DNA from: Cristatella mucedo
Lineage: Eukaryota; Bryozoa; Phylactolaemata; Cristatellidae
Reading direction: 5' to 3'
DNA length: 64,000 nt
NCBI GenBank assembly: GCA_009760855.2
Contig: WPIO01000005.1
Location: forward strand, 6,786,001-6,850,000
Shown: piece after piece, positions 34,426 to 44,336 of the stretch
How positions within the stretch are numbered: position 1 is the stretch's first letter
Layout: the number at the start of each line of letters is the position of its first letter
Program-made: the position numbers and the translations under genes
The notes under the pieces: generated by a model
Seen by the model: the letters and a program-made list of their open reading frames with translations, nothing else
What the model was told of the DNA's origin: nothing
Database searches by the model: none

Positions 34426-35069
34426 AGCTTACCTGGCATGATTTGCAACACTTTTCAATATCCTGAGGCAAGGCAGCCGAATAGAACCACTGACACAGGT
34501 AATTCACGTTCTTCTTAACCTAAAACGAAAACTTCTGGGCTTAGCGTTCGCTTCCGTCAGAGCCTAGGGGCCTACTTTTCAAAGGCATCATTGTCGGCCA
34601 AGTTGTGATCACATGATCATTTCCTCATACCCATTTTCGCAGTGGAGGTTAAAAGCGCGCCTCGTTGTGATCACTAGCACTTAGTGGCTGTGCGATGAAG
34701 AGACAACTCGCATGCGGCTAGCTACCTGATTTCACGTATCGACTGCTGGATTGGCTGCAGGTCCTCGACCTCCTCCTGTTATGCGTAATATCTTTAAAAG
34801 CCTCTGCATCGGCTTTAACTTCACTATGATAGCCAACGGCGACGTCGTCATGCCTGTTCTTGTGTGCACAAGGCAGCAAGGAACAGGGTCTACGATCTCC
34901 ATCTTTCTTCATGTTTCGTCATGAGTCATGAGTTCATATGAATTTCTCCAGCACAACGTTTACTTGATCTCATTATTTTAGTGATCACTCTGTCTAAATC
35001 CACGAAGCAGTTGTCTATCTGGGTCTGTGAGTGTAAGAAGGTATTTCAGCCAATTGTACAATTTTAATT
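34426..35069. other. No gene recognised
   Basis: No supported ORF or repeat was seen. Confidence 0.4.
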
Positions 35070-35730
35070 TCCAAAGGCTTCCCCACCATTCACCCTGCAG
35101 CCGCATGTGATTCCTATCACCCAGTACTGGCAGATATGATTACCAGGCGCAATCCAGGCTTTCACTTCTACGCAGATGACACTTAGTTATACCATTGCTT
35201 TGATTCATCCCAGCCCTCCAGTGGGTCGAATTCTTTCGCTTCTCTTGCTTAACGTGACGTTGATATCCCACATGAATGGCAGCAAGCTTTCTTAAATTGA
35301 ACGACGATCCATCAACTAACTCAGTAGTCATGGAAAAACCAAGTGTGATTCAGAAATTGTAAGGCCTAATGCTCAAAATTGGCTTTGCCAGCACATTTCT
35401 TGTTGAATCTGCAGAAAGTTTATGTGTCCTGTTCCAAGGTGACACCTAGATTTCGTATGACTTTTCATTAGACAATCAAATAAACTTCTTATTCAAGTCC
35501 GCCTACTTTCAGTTGTATAACATTGATAAAACTTTGGCTTGCTAAGACAACGATACTATATCTAAATAGGTCCTTGTATTTTCGATATTTCGTCTCTACT
35601 TCTGCAACTCGCTGCTTGTTTGCGGCCTGTACAGTGAGGCTATTACAATTTATGCAAAACTATGCAGCTCGGCTTATCTGGGATGAACATCGCAAGTTCT
35701 CTGAGGGTGCTATACAAATGTATTAATATT
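35070..35730 (+). pseudogene. LINE-A RT-to-tail fragment, decayed
   Basis: GFHFYADDT-like codons occur near 35157-35183 (ggctttcacttctacgcaga), followed by LKLNDD-like codons near 35293 and the MEKPSVIQKL block near 35331. The sequence then runs through an AARLIWDEHRK block straight into the 3' hairpin half (agttctctgagggtgct) at about 35694. The usual C-terminal domain is deleted at that junction. Confidence 0.7.
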
Positions 35731-36094
35731 ACTATCACTTATCTTTGAGGCCCGTGGTCACGTGATTCATTCTAAGCCATACCATTGGCTCTGATCAAGT
35801 TGATATAACTACTTGACAAAAAGTGTCGAATACCAGTACTAACTGTCCAACAATTACGGTCAAATAATAAATTCTGTTAAATGTCATTCCTCACTCCTTT
35901 CCTTTGATTTTTCTATCAAAAGAAGGGCCTTTCATTTGGGTAATCTACTTACTAGCTATAGTGGGGCTATTCTATTATTGGTTTTCGTCAGTCATCCGAC
36001 ATCAATCTCTTCTCATTTTCCCATCTTTGTAACCTATATCCCCTTGTAGTGGTTTCAGGGCTATCTAGTTTTTCCTACAAGTATTTCTTTCACC

Positions 36095-36150
36095 ATATTA
36101 ATAATAATTATACATTATTTATAGCGCCCTCAGGGAACCACTACTCAGCT
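36095..36150 (-). repeat. LINE-A 3' tail fragment
   Basis: On the + strand ataataattatac-type tail sequence is followed by atagcgccctcagggaac. Only the outermost LINE-A 3' end is present. Confidence 0.6.
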
Positions 36151-37847
36151 ATTTATGTATCGGCCTTTTTTGAAAGAACTTTTGTGTCGAATACCTAATG
36201 GTTGGCACAACGTGTAATCCCCCTGCGGAATCATTCTTAATACAATAGTTTCTCATATACTTGCCGGCTTGCGCTTTATGTCCGAATAGTCCGAATAGTC
36301 CGAATCCTAAATATATTACACTGACTAAATTCTCATAAATTTCAAAATCTGAAAGTGGCAATGCGACTAAGATAGCTGGGCTTCAGAACTCAAAAGCAGG
36401 AAGGAAGCTATGCGGCCTTATGACTATCCGCCATTGACTATCCGCATTACGCAGCCGCACATTCTCGAACTGATTACGACAAGTCACCCACTTGTACGGG
36501 CTGTTGGCCTGAGTCCTACGGGAGTATCATTCATACGGCTTGCGACGCTGGCTGAGCCAAACTTTGCACACCCGTTTCCTTACTGTGACTTGTATGGGGT
36601 AGGTGAAACTTCCGTCTTGTCGCACAGCTGAACCCGCCTTTAAGTAAACTTACTCTTCTTATTAACTTGACGGTACACTTCGATTGTTCAATGGCACATA
36701 CAGAAACTCCCTTTAGATAGTGGATGTAGAATCTGTGACTTCTCCAGCATAAAGATCTTGACGCGATATGCTGGAATGTTATATTCGAAAGATGACAGAT
36801 CTATGACAGATTATGACAGATGTGATCAGATGATGGATAGTATTATCTGTTACTGAGTTACCACCTTTGGAACCGGATAAGTCATTATGAAACGCTGAGC
36901 GCTGCTCCACTGAAGAAAAGACATTCTTGGTTTCCGAAACATGATTTGAAAGCGATTAAGTCATAACGTGTGGCTCGGCAGCAAAAAACACTCGTTGTTT
37001 AAAAGGCGATCATCTGTACTTAAGACCACAGGCCAGGCAGCCACCTACGGTTCGGGCGTCGTACGTCGTTAGGCAGTCGTCGTTAGGCAGCAATGCCTCA
37101 CTATTATAAACTGCGACCTTGGCCGCTGATTATGAAATAAGCACTGCTTATGATATAGCCACAGTAGGCTGAGGCGTATGAGCAGCACGACATATAGCTG
37201 CGTAGCGTTATTAATGTGCTACTCACAAAGCCTGGCACTTCATCCATAGCGCGATTAAATGCATTCGCCGCGAATGCACACGGTCGCTTCGATTCAAGGC
37301 AGTCTGCAACGCGATGCCTTTGCCCTGAACGAGCGGAAACTCTACCTCTCGCGCTGCACTACGTGCCATCCGGGGATGCCGATGGTCACGACCGGGCATG
37401 ACCTTGTGTTAAACCTCTTGGTGGCAGCTCTGCTCGATTACTTGCGACAGATGTCGACCATTAAATGGTGTGCTGAGACTAGTGACAGGCTGCTACGGCT
37501 GGACTTCGTTCCGAACGCAGCACGATCTGCATTCAATTGAAGCTAAAGGGCTATTGCCTTATTTTGTTTCAATCACACACCACAACATGAGAACGAGATG
37601 ATAGAAAGATGCGGATCATACAAAAAGATAGGTGGCTAATTATAGATTTTCAGCACTTTGAAGTCATGTGTTACATATTTTTGAAAGTGTTGCCATGCCA
37701 ATGACTTTCGCTTTTTCAGAACATTGGGGAGCTTGACAGAATGTATCGTCCCGTGACTGCCTGATTTGTCAATTCAAATTTTATATTAAGACCCCTATTA
37801 TATTACATCAACGAAAGAACGATAATTAAATTTCACTATTCCCATAA
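36151..37847. other. No gene recognised
   Basis: Two overlapping + frames at 37216-37401 and 37259-37540 lie in a GC-richer patch. They have no recognisable domain and no good splice context, so no gene is called. Confidence 0.3.
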
Positions 37848-38005
37848 ATATAATTCGCTTGTATAGCGCCTAAGGGAATGCAAACTCAATTCGGCGCTTC
37901 ACATCGGCCACGGGGCTCGAGCCCACGACCTCAGCTATCGAATGCATTCACCTTGACCTCGGTCGAGGTGAGTAACTTTACCACTGGGCCTGGCCTAAAA
38001 AGGTT
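37848..38005 (-). repeat. SINE-A copy
   Basis: On the - strand a degraded A box (ggcccagtggtaaagttactcacc) and a B box (gtgggctcgagcccc) are followed by a tail with agcgcc, a worn hairpin and ggcgctatac before an A/T-rich end. Confidence 0.7.
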
Positions 38006-39074
38006 CTTAACATATCTTTATCACTCCGTTGACCCAAGAGGAGCCGCCAATAACGTAAACAGATAGCTCACTATCTTGAACTGGGAGTGCCCTCAAGTTA
38101 GATGGCACCAATGGAAGAAAGGGTATTCCATCACGAGACGAAGGAGATTGGCTGAGAACTCATATCGTAGTTCCGATCTGTTGCAAGCTGCACCAGGGTC
38201 GCAATCACCGAGCTCTTACTTGGAGAGGTGACATTCTGGTCAGTGAAGCCGGTGCCAACCAAGCAAAGGCCTCGCTACCAACTAGATTCGTAAAAGAATA
38301 CGCAATGGACACGTGAGCTGACGCTCCACAATAAGTTCAGGTGAACTCATGCTCACTGCTATTTGAGAACTACTCAACGAGGGCTCCGGTCAATACCTAT
38401 TCAACCAAGCACGAGTAAAGTAAGAATCTCGTGTCCGTTGTGCCAACTGTAAACTGTGCTGGCGACGGTCTTCCAGCCTTCCGGTGAGTCACACAGAGCC
38501 AAGCTGTAGCTGTAGCTTTAGCTTTCGACGAGTCTGCAAGTGCAGTCGCCTGCCTTAAGTGGCAGCTGTAATCTGCAGGCAATTCTTTTCGCTTTCTCGA
38601 TTTCGGTGACTTTTATAGTGCTGCTTGCGGAATATTGTGCGCTTCTCGTCTTTACCGCGATGTGGGCGTGCTATGGGCGTCAGTGCGTACACGGCACCTG
38701 CTATGCCCTAGCTGAACCGGTAGCGAAAGACTAAGCACTCAGGGTGACTCTTGTTTGCGAACTCGCTTTCGCATTTCCTGCACCAAGGTCTTAGGCCACA
38801 AGCATAACGTTCGTAAAGATGCTAGTCCTCGCAGATGCGCAAGAAGTAATAGTAGAACTGGCGCCTCAAAGCACAACTTCAAAGCACGGCGTTGATCGGG
38901 TCGAGTAATACGAAATTATACTATATATTACTATTCGACCCATTCAACACAGTCACGGTTGGTACCTATACACGCACATATGCCACCAGCAGTAGAGCAC
39001 AGTGGCGGTGAAGAGCGGCCGCGCCGTAACAGAATTAGATAAATCTACTAAATAGCCACGTGAGAGAGGCACGG
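38006..39074. other. No gene recognised
   Basis: Small open frames on both strands (for example + 38540-38734, 64 aa with a hydrophobic stretch) have no recognisable family. Confidence 0.3.
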
Positions 39075-39099
39075 GAGAGAGAGAGAGAGAGAGAGAGAT
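39075..39099. repeat. (GA)n microsatellite, short
   Basis: The GA run is 25 bp long. Confidence 0.9.
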
Positions 39100-40572
39100 G
39101 TATTCGTGTAGAGCAACCCACAGCGCTTGTCTCACCAGCTTGAATCCTACGGCACTTTCACTTGTTCGAAGGACAAAACACAATTCTCTGGATCAAATCC
39201 CATCATATAACTGACTTACCAACTCTTGGATTAGGCTTTCTACACAGACTAAACGAAGATAAAGGAATAGCCGATTCCCAGCCATTATAGTTCAAAAAAC
39301 CGCTAAAAGAATCTCAAGAACCGCCATTATCTACCCGTTCCGACATGCACACGCTTTTCAAAGCCCCTCCTTAAATTAATGCCTTCCTCGGCCAGCATAC
39401 TGAAAACAAGTCTAACATAGCAGTTTTTGGCATATGCCAGCCTTCATCTTAGCTATCTTGTCAGGCTCTAAGTTAAGTTAATACCGGGTATTTTAATAGG
39501 TACGGTCTTCGGAGCAGTCGTTTTGTCTATTCTCTCCCAATCTTCAGCACCGATAGCCACCACACTATCGAGCTGAGCTTACATTCGCAGTCTGAACCTT
39601 TGGCTTACAAGACGCTCCGATCATCAGTGCATCTCTTTAATGGAGACTGGTGAACCGTTTACGCTGCAGCTCTATCGCAATTGATATAAGAAGCGATCTC
39701 AAGACTAGAGCCCTATCAGTGCACACAACGTAAGCAGGAGCAAACCTCTAGGCATCACTGTAAAAGTAATTGCAATTGTGACCAACCATGTAATCTGTCC
39801 CATCTTCTCGCCAAACCAGTCCTACCTGCCATACGTTTGTTTGTCCATCTGTACGATATGATTAGCACCACGAAAATAATCTCTCGGTAAGTATAAAACG
39901 ATTGACACTCTTTCAAAACGCAGCGAATTCAGTAACTACCCGCTGAGCCGGAAGTACAGCTCATATGCTTTTGGTGCACGCCTATTCAGCAAGCCTAGCG
40001 CGTTAATAACCGTTCGAGATTTATTTAAATGCAGGTTGCGAATATCGTGCATTGCATGCAGTAGCTTCAAATCTCAATGGAATCATCACAGGTGAGCCCT
40101 CGCAATCATTGTGACACTAAAAAAATGAGCTTCCCGTGTAGGAAACATCAGGAAGATGAGTCATCGAAAAGCAGGAAGTATAAAATCCACAAGCAGTAGA
40201 GCATTTCCCCACATTTATTCTTTGCCCAAAAAAACCAGGTTCGTTATCTTAGGTATCGCTTGCAGAAAGGGTTTTCGACTATCACCTGACTCGCAGTGCA
40301 GGCACGGTCAGGAGTATAAGTGCAGTCTTGAAGCGAGATTCCCCAGAGTATGGAAATCGTACAGGAAGAGCAATCATTCCGCCCCTCGAATCTTAGGTCA
40401 AGGTTACGGCCAGGAAGCTGAGGCATATGAGGTTTCCGATGTCACCACACGCTTCGATCCGGATCTGTATCTGTGCTATATTAGTCACCATATCGGCATT
40501 GACTTCTGGTTGATTAGTCTTAATAAGTGCACTCATATAGCCCTAATGAGCCAACATAAGAAACAGCCTCTT
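39100..40572. other. No gene recognised
   Basis: A + frame from 40156 is open for about 140 codons before it runs into LINE-A sequence. Its upstream part has no recognisable domain, so the 216-aa frame is probably a chance fusion. Confidence 0.3.
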
Positions 40573-40866
40573 AGCAGTCTCAGCACTAAACTAAAAACGC
40601 ATCTATTTATCACAGCATTTTGTGGGTCCCCGCGATTCGTCCTTTATGTGCTTATGCGTTCTGACACTTCGCATGATGCTACTAACCATACTTGTATGCT
40701 GACAATGCGCATATCACCCCTAATCATGTTGTTATTGTTGTTCATTGAGCATGCAGCCACTAGTAATTCGATCGTGCTTCCTTTTCAGCAAATGCGAAGT
40801 ACCTAGAAAGAGATTGAGTTCTCTGAGGGCGCTACATCAAATTTGTTATTATTATTATTATTCTCA
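40573..40866 (+). pseudogene. LINE-A 3' end, 5'-truncated copy
   Basis: The last codons (LSTKLKTHLFITAFCGSPRF, against FKRNLKTHLFRTAFSGSL elsewhere) are followed by the 3' UTR, the hairpin (tacctagaaagagattgagttctctgagggcgct) and the (ATT)n tail. It is about 293 bp long. Confidence 0.85.
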
Positions 40867-42190
40867 GTAGACTACTATTTAGTCGCGGATTTTAATTTAG
40901 TTATTACTACCTTCCGCATTAGTCATCGAGTAAACTCTGCTCTGAGGGTAATTGCACTCTCGCCCAGAGTACGCCTAAATGCTGCTAGACGCTGCTTATC
41001 ATAATACCACAACCTAATACTGCCTACATAACTATTTAGGATGTGAGTGTATACTGAAGTAGCCTCCGTTCGGTACAACACGTTCTGTAATTGTTTCCAT
41101 TTTGATTGAGTACAACTTAATATTGTGTGCAATTTCAGCAGGTCAATCCTTTTTTAAATCTAGATTTTGGTAGAGACCCGCAACTTCAGCTTTCAACCAG
41201 TCGATTATGCGATTAGGATGTGCGCCTTGACGTAGCCAAACTGTATGCTACGATTCGCGCCCAGCGCTCAACAAAACTTGCGCAACCGATGAGATTAGCA
41301 CAGTAAGATTTTAAACGATTCTTGGTAATTAAATCGTCTTATAGTGTCGATGCCAAGTGCGTTACGATGAAGCTGTAGTGGGAACATCACTCCCTAACGC
41401 CCAAGGCTACGAGCACAGTGCACGTGATGGCTGCCAGTCTCTTGCACACAAATACTGGCGGTCCTGGTACATCCATGCATGGCTAACGAGTCGACTTCGG
41501 CGCACCGATACGCGAATGCAGGCCCCATGTAGCAGAGCATGGTAGCAATCAAGACCCCGGGCCTTAATTTAACTAGTGAGGCTCGGCAACCATTGAGCAT
41601 CATTCGAATGCTGCACCGGCCGTAGTGCATAGCCCACGAGTTTGAAGCCCAAATCACAGCACACTAATTCAATGTCCAATAAAACCCCTCTGGCTTGCAT
41701 ACCAGATTACAACCAAGTGACCATCTCTTGAATCGGAGCTTCTTTTTAAGTGGAAGTGTTAATATGGACGTAGATTAAAAAACATTCGGCTCGCAGCCAT
41801 TAAAATTCAGGAACCGAAAACTAGTCTCGAGCATTGACGTAATCTAAGCAATTTTGTATGTGCACGGTTCAGCCTGCAAGCCCACCTCTCGAAGGTCACA
41901 CACTTCTTGCCCATTCGGGCATCGTTGCACTGGCTTCGAGCGATTGCGCTTGCCTTTTCACTCAGGCGTGCCTTAGTTTGCTTCTGGTTGGGTGCAGGGG
42001 TGCCAATGTCTTGGCTGCTGGTCGAGTGCACCTTCCCAAAGGGGCTTCTCTTGCTAATCATTTTAAATCTCAATCGCCTTGAGACGGATACCTTACCAGT
42101 CGCATCACGGTCAAATCAAAGTCTCACCGCTAGCAGACACCCATCGCTTTGGGGTCACTCCCTAAGAGTCTCGGAAACGACTTCCTTCTT
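40867..42190. other. No gene recognised
   Basis: Overlapping frames at 41807-42278 are open on both strands in GC-richer DNA. No domain is recognised. Confidence 0.3.
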
Positions 42191-42227
42191 CGCCTCCAAG
42201 CAGTCGCTCGGCGACTGCTTGGAGGCG
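42191..42227. repeat. Perfect 17-bp inverted repeat with 3-base loop
   Basis: CGCCTCCAAGCAGTCGC (42191-42207), loop TCG, then its exact reverse complement (42211-42227). There is no run of T after it, so it is not a bacterial-type terminator. Its role is unknown. Confidence 0.9.
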
Positions 42228-42700
42228 GGAAGACCGCTCTGCGTCGCCACTTGCTCGATACTGCGGAAGGCAGTTTAACGAGATCGAGATAGCCGACGTA
42301 AGGAAACTGAATAAATAGCAAGGTGTGGATTTTAACGAGCCACATACCGATCTGTCAGAATCTTGCCCCTCATTGGAGCGACTGCTGAACTCGAGTCCAC
42401 TGTCGCGAACATGGCGAAGAGAGGATGAGTCCTGCCAGTCCTTCCAGACGCGCGAGGCGGGCCCTTTTGGAGCTAGGGCATCTCACCTCGAAGGACGGCT
42501 TGCAGTAAAGCGTACGCGTTGCTCCAACCCTCGCACGGCTATCGTGGCGATAGCGTGTAAAGGGAGCCCTCTCGAAGGCAACTGCCTTTGTAGCGTGTCC
42601 ATGTAAATGCACGACTAGCCAGCCACAGAAAGTGGCCGCCTCTCCTCGGCGGAGCTAGCCACAGGTAACAAATCCCGAGTTACTCGAAGCAGTAGCAGTA
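42228..42700. other. No gene recognised
   Basis: The + frame 42325-42606 and - frame 42370-42612 overlap. Neither shows a domain. Confidence 0.3.
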
Positions 42701-42900
42701 CAGCTTGCAGTACAACTAATTGGACCGCAATTGTACTGCAATAATTGCAACTAATTAAATAAATTTATTTAATAAATATTTGAGTAAATTTAAATTTAAA
42801 TGTATTTAATGAATAAATATATTTTTTGCTTATTGATTGCAGTATATTTAAATTTTACTGCAATAATTGCAACTAACTGCACTTTCAGTACGACTAATTG
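42701..42900. repeat. AT-rich segment framed by two nested pairs of direct repeats
   Basis: The outer pair is cagtacaactaattgg near 42707 and cagtacgactaattgg near 42887. The inner pair is tactgcaataattgcaactaa near 42735 and again near 42858. The centre is (A/T)-rich. This may be a tandem duplication with an expanded AT spacer. Confidence 0.6.
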
Positions 42901-43718
42901 GCTGCCACTTGAAATGGCCTTCTTACATCTTAACAATAGATTGCGGTTCTTAATCATTAGAATTCACTAGCGGTTAATAATTGCATGCACAGTCATAAGT
43001 CTGAACGTTTGGGCGTGCATGTATTTCAATCAATACAAGTTTGTTTGTTACTCGGAAACACCGCGAGAGAATTCGTAGAAGGCTTTCTTCACGCGTGCCC
43101 TAGCGGCTAATAGTCGCTTGCGGCTCATTGCGTCGACCGAGGCCGACGAGGCGACAGTGCTCTGTATATAGAAATGCAGACGGTGCGAGGTTAGAGGTTA
43201 CCCTAGCACGGCTTAAAGATTAGCCTCATATGTCTCCATGTGTGTGTGTGTGTGTAATCAAAAGTTTAATCGAGTGACAAAACACGTAGAAATTGTGGTT
43301 ATTAAGACCCAAAGAGACTGGTTCATACACAGCATAATGTAGCACAGCGCCAGCCTGGCTTAATCGCCCTGGCCAGCCGGGCGCACAAGAGCTGCTCGGT
43401 TGAAGAACACTTTTGTCCTCGAGCAGTGAGCTAGACGTGCAGCAGCGTGGTGCGACAGGAAGAGCTTAACGCGAGCCGAGCTGCTCAATGGCGGCTGTGG
43501 TATTTAGGTCTGCTATCCGCAGGAGCGGCTGATTGATGTCTGCTGATCTGTCAAGCACTTCGGCCGTCACTCAATCCGAAAAGAATCGTCTGGAACCTTT
43601 TCTGCATTCAGGATGAACGGGTTTACTCATGCGGTGGTCGGGTGACGGTACTAATTCCTTACCGTAATGGCCCACGGTGACGGGCCCAATACCACTAAGC
43701 TCTCTTGCCACATTGTGA
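42901..43718. other. No gene recognised; one short TG run
   Basis: A 17-bp TG run lies at 43239-43255. No ORF is supported. Confidence 0.4.
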
Positions 43719-43868
43719 GCTGGTTTGGTCCAGCGGTTAAGGTGCTCGCCCAGACCAAGGTCAGGCTGAGGTCGTGGGCTCGAGCCCCGAGGCATATGTG
43801 AAGTGCCTGAATTGAGATTGCGTTCTCCTGGGGTGCTATGCAAACGAACTATATCTATTTATTATATT
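43719..43868 (+). repeat. SINE-A copy (best preserved)
   Basis: The A box (ggtttggtccagcggttaagg, 43722-43742) and B box (gtgggctcgagcccc, 43774-43788) show tRNA ancestry and would act as an internal Pol III promoter. The 3' part has AGTGCC (43802-43807), attgagattgcgttctcct and GGTGCT (43832-43837), the LINE-A type hairpin, then an A/T-rich tail. Confidence 0.85.
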
Positions 43869-44169
43869 TATTGTCCCGGCTAGCTTTTTTTAGAGTAGGG
43901 AGACTCTCGCTCAAGGCCTTCACCGTCGCTTCATTTAAACCCAAGGTTTAGAGAGGTCTTTCTTCCTACCTATTTGCGGTTCCTGGTCTCTCTTCCTACC
44001 TACTCGAGTATTTGCTGTTTACGCCACCAACACCGCGGAGTAGGTCCAGATTAAGGAAGACTTGGCGAAGACTCGGCAGCCAAACCCAATACTATTCTTC
44101 AGCCAAGACTTAGCCAGTGACCAATCATAAATGCCGTTCAGGCCGCACTACTGTGTTGCTTAGCAAGGA

Positions 44170-44336
44170 ATGGCGGACGACATCGCCAGCGAAATCTTCG
44201 ATGCGTTCCTGGCGAGTCCCCGTTTATGGGGCGCACTGAGTTCGGAGTTTAAGAATAAGATTTCGAGGTGGCAAGCGATAAACGCTGTAGCGGACAAGGT
44301 TTATTCTACCGGCAATTGCATTAGCGAAGCCTGGAG
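44170..44336 (+). CDS. Candidate first exon of a MADF-domain (DNA-binding) protein
   Basis: An ATG in a good context (gga ATG g) opens a 56-codon exon: MADDIASEIFDAFLASPRLW, then GALSSEFKNKISRWQAINAV and ADKVYSTGNC. It ends at a donor GGAG|GTAGAG (exon end 44336, phase 2); without splicing the frame stops at 44338. The pattern 'F...l..P.LW...s.eFKnk....w..i...V' fits the N-terminal half of MADF domains, as in Adf-1-type transcription factors and some transposon-encoded helpers. The second half (a KW..LRD-type helix) is not recognisable downstream. A good acceptor (tttctcatttcag, exon from 44572) keeps a frame of about 41 codons but that peptide does not look like MADF, so the continuation is unknown. 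SANT/Myb-like proteins are an alternative. Confidence 0.45.

Noticed and set aside
40156-40806. 216-aa + ORF
   Set aside because: The C-terminal third is a LINE-A 3' end and the rest has no recognisable domain; probably a chance fusion.
42191-42227. Rho-independent terminator
   Set aside because: The hairpin is perfect but there is no T run and the genome is eukaryotic.
43719-43800. tRNA gene
   Set aside because: A and B boxes are present but no cloverleaf acceptor stem or anticodon arm is credible; it is a SINE head.
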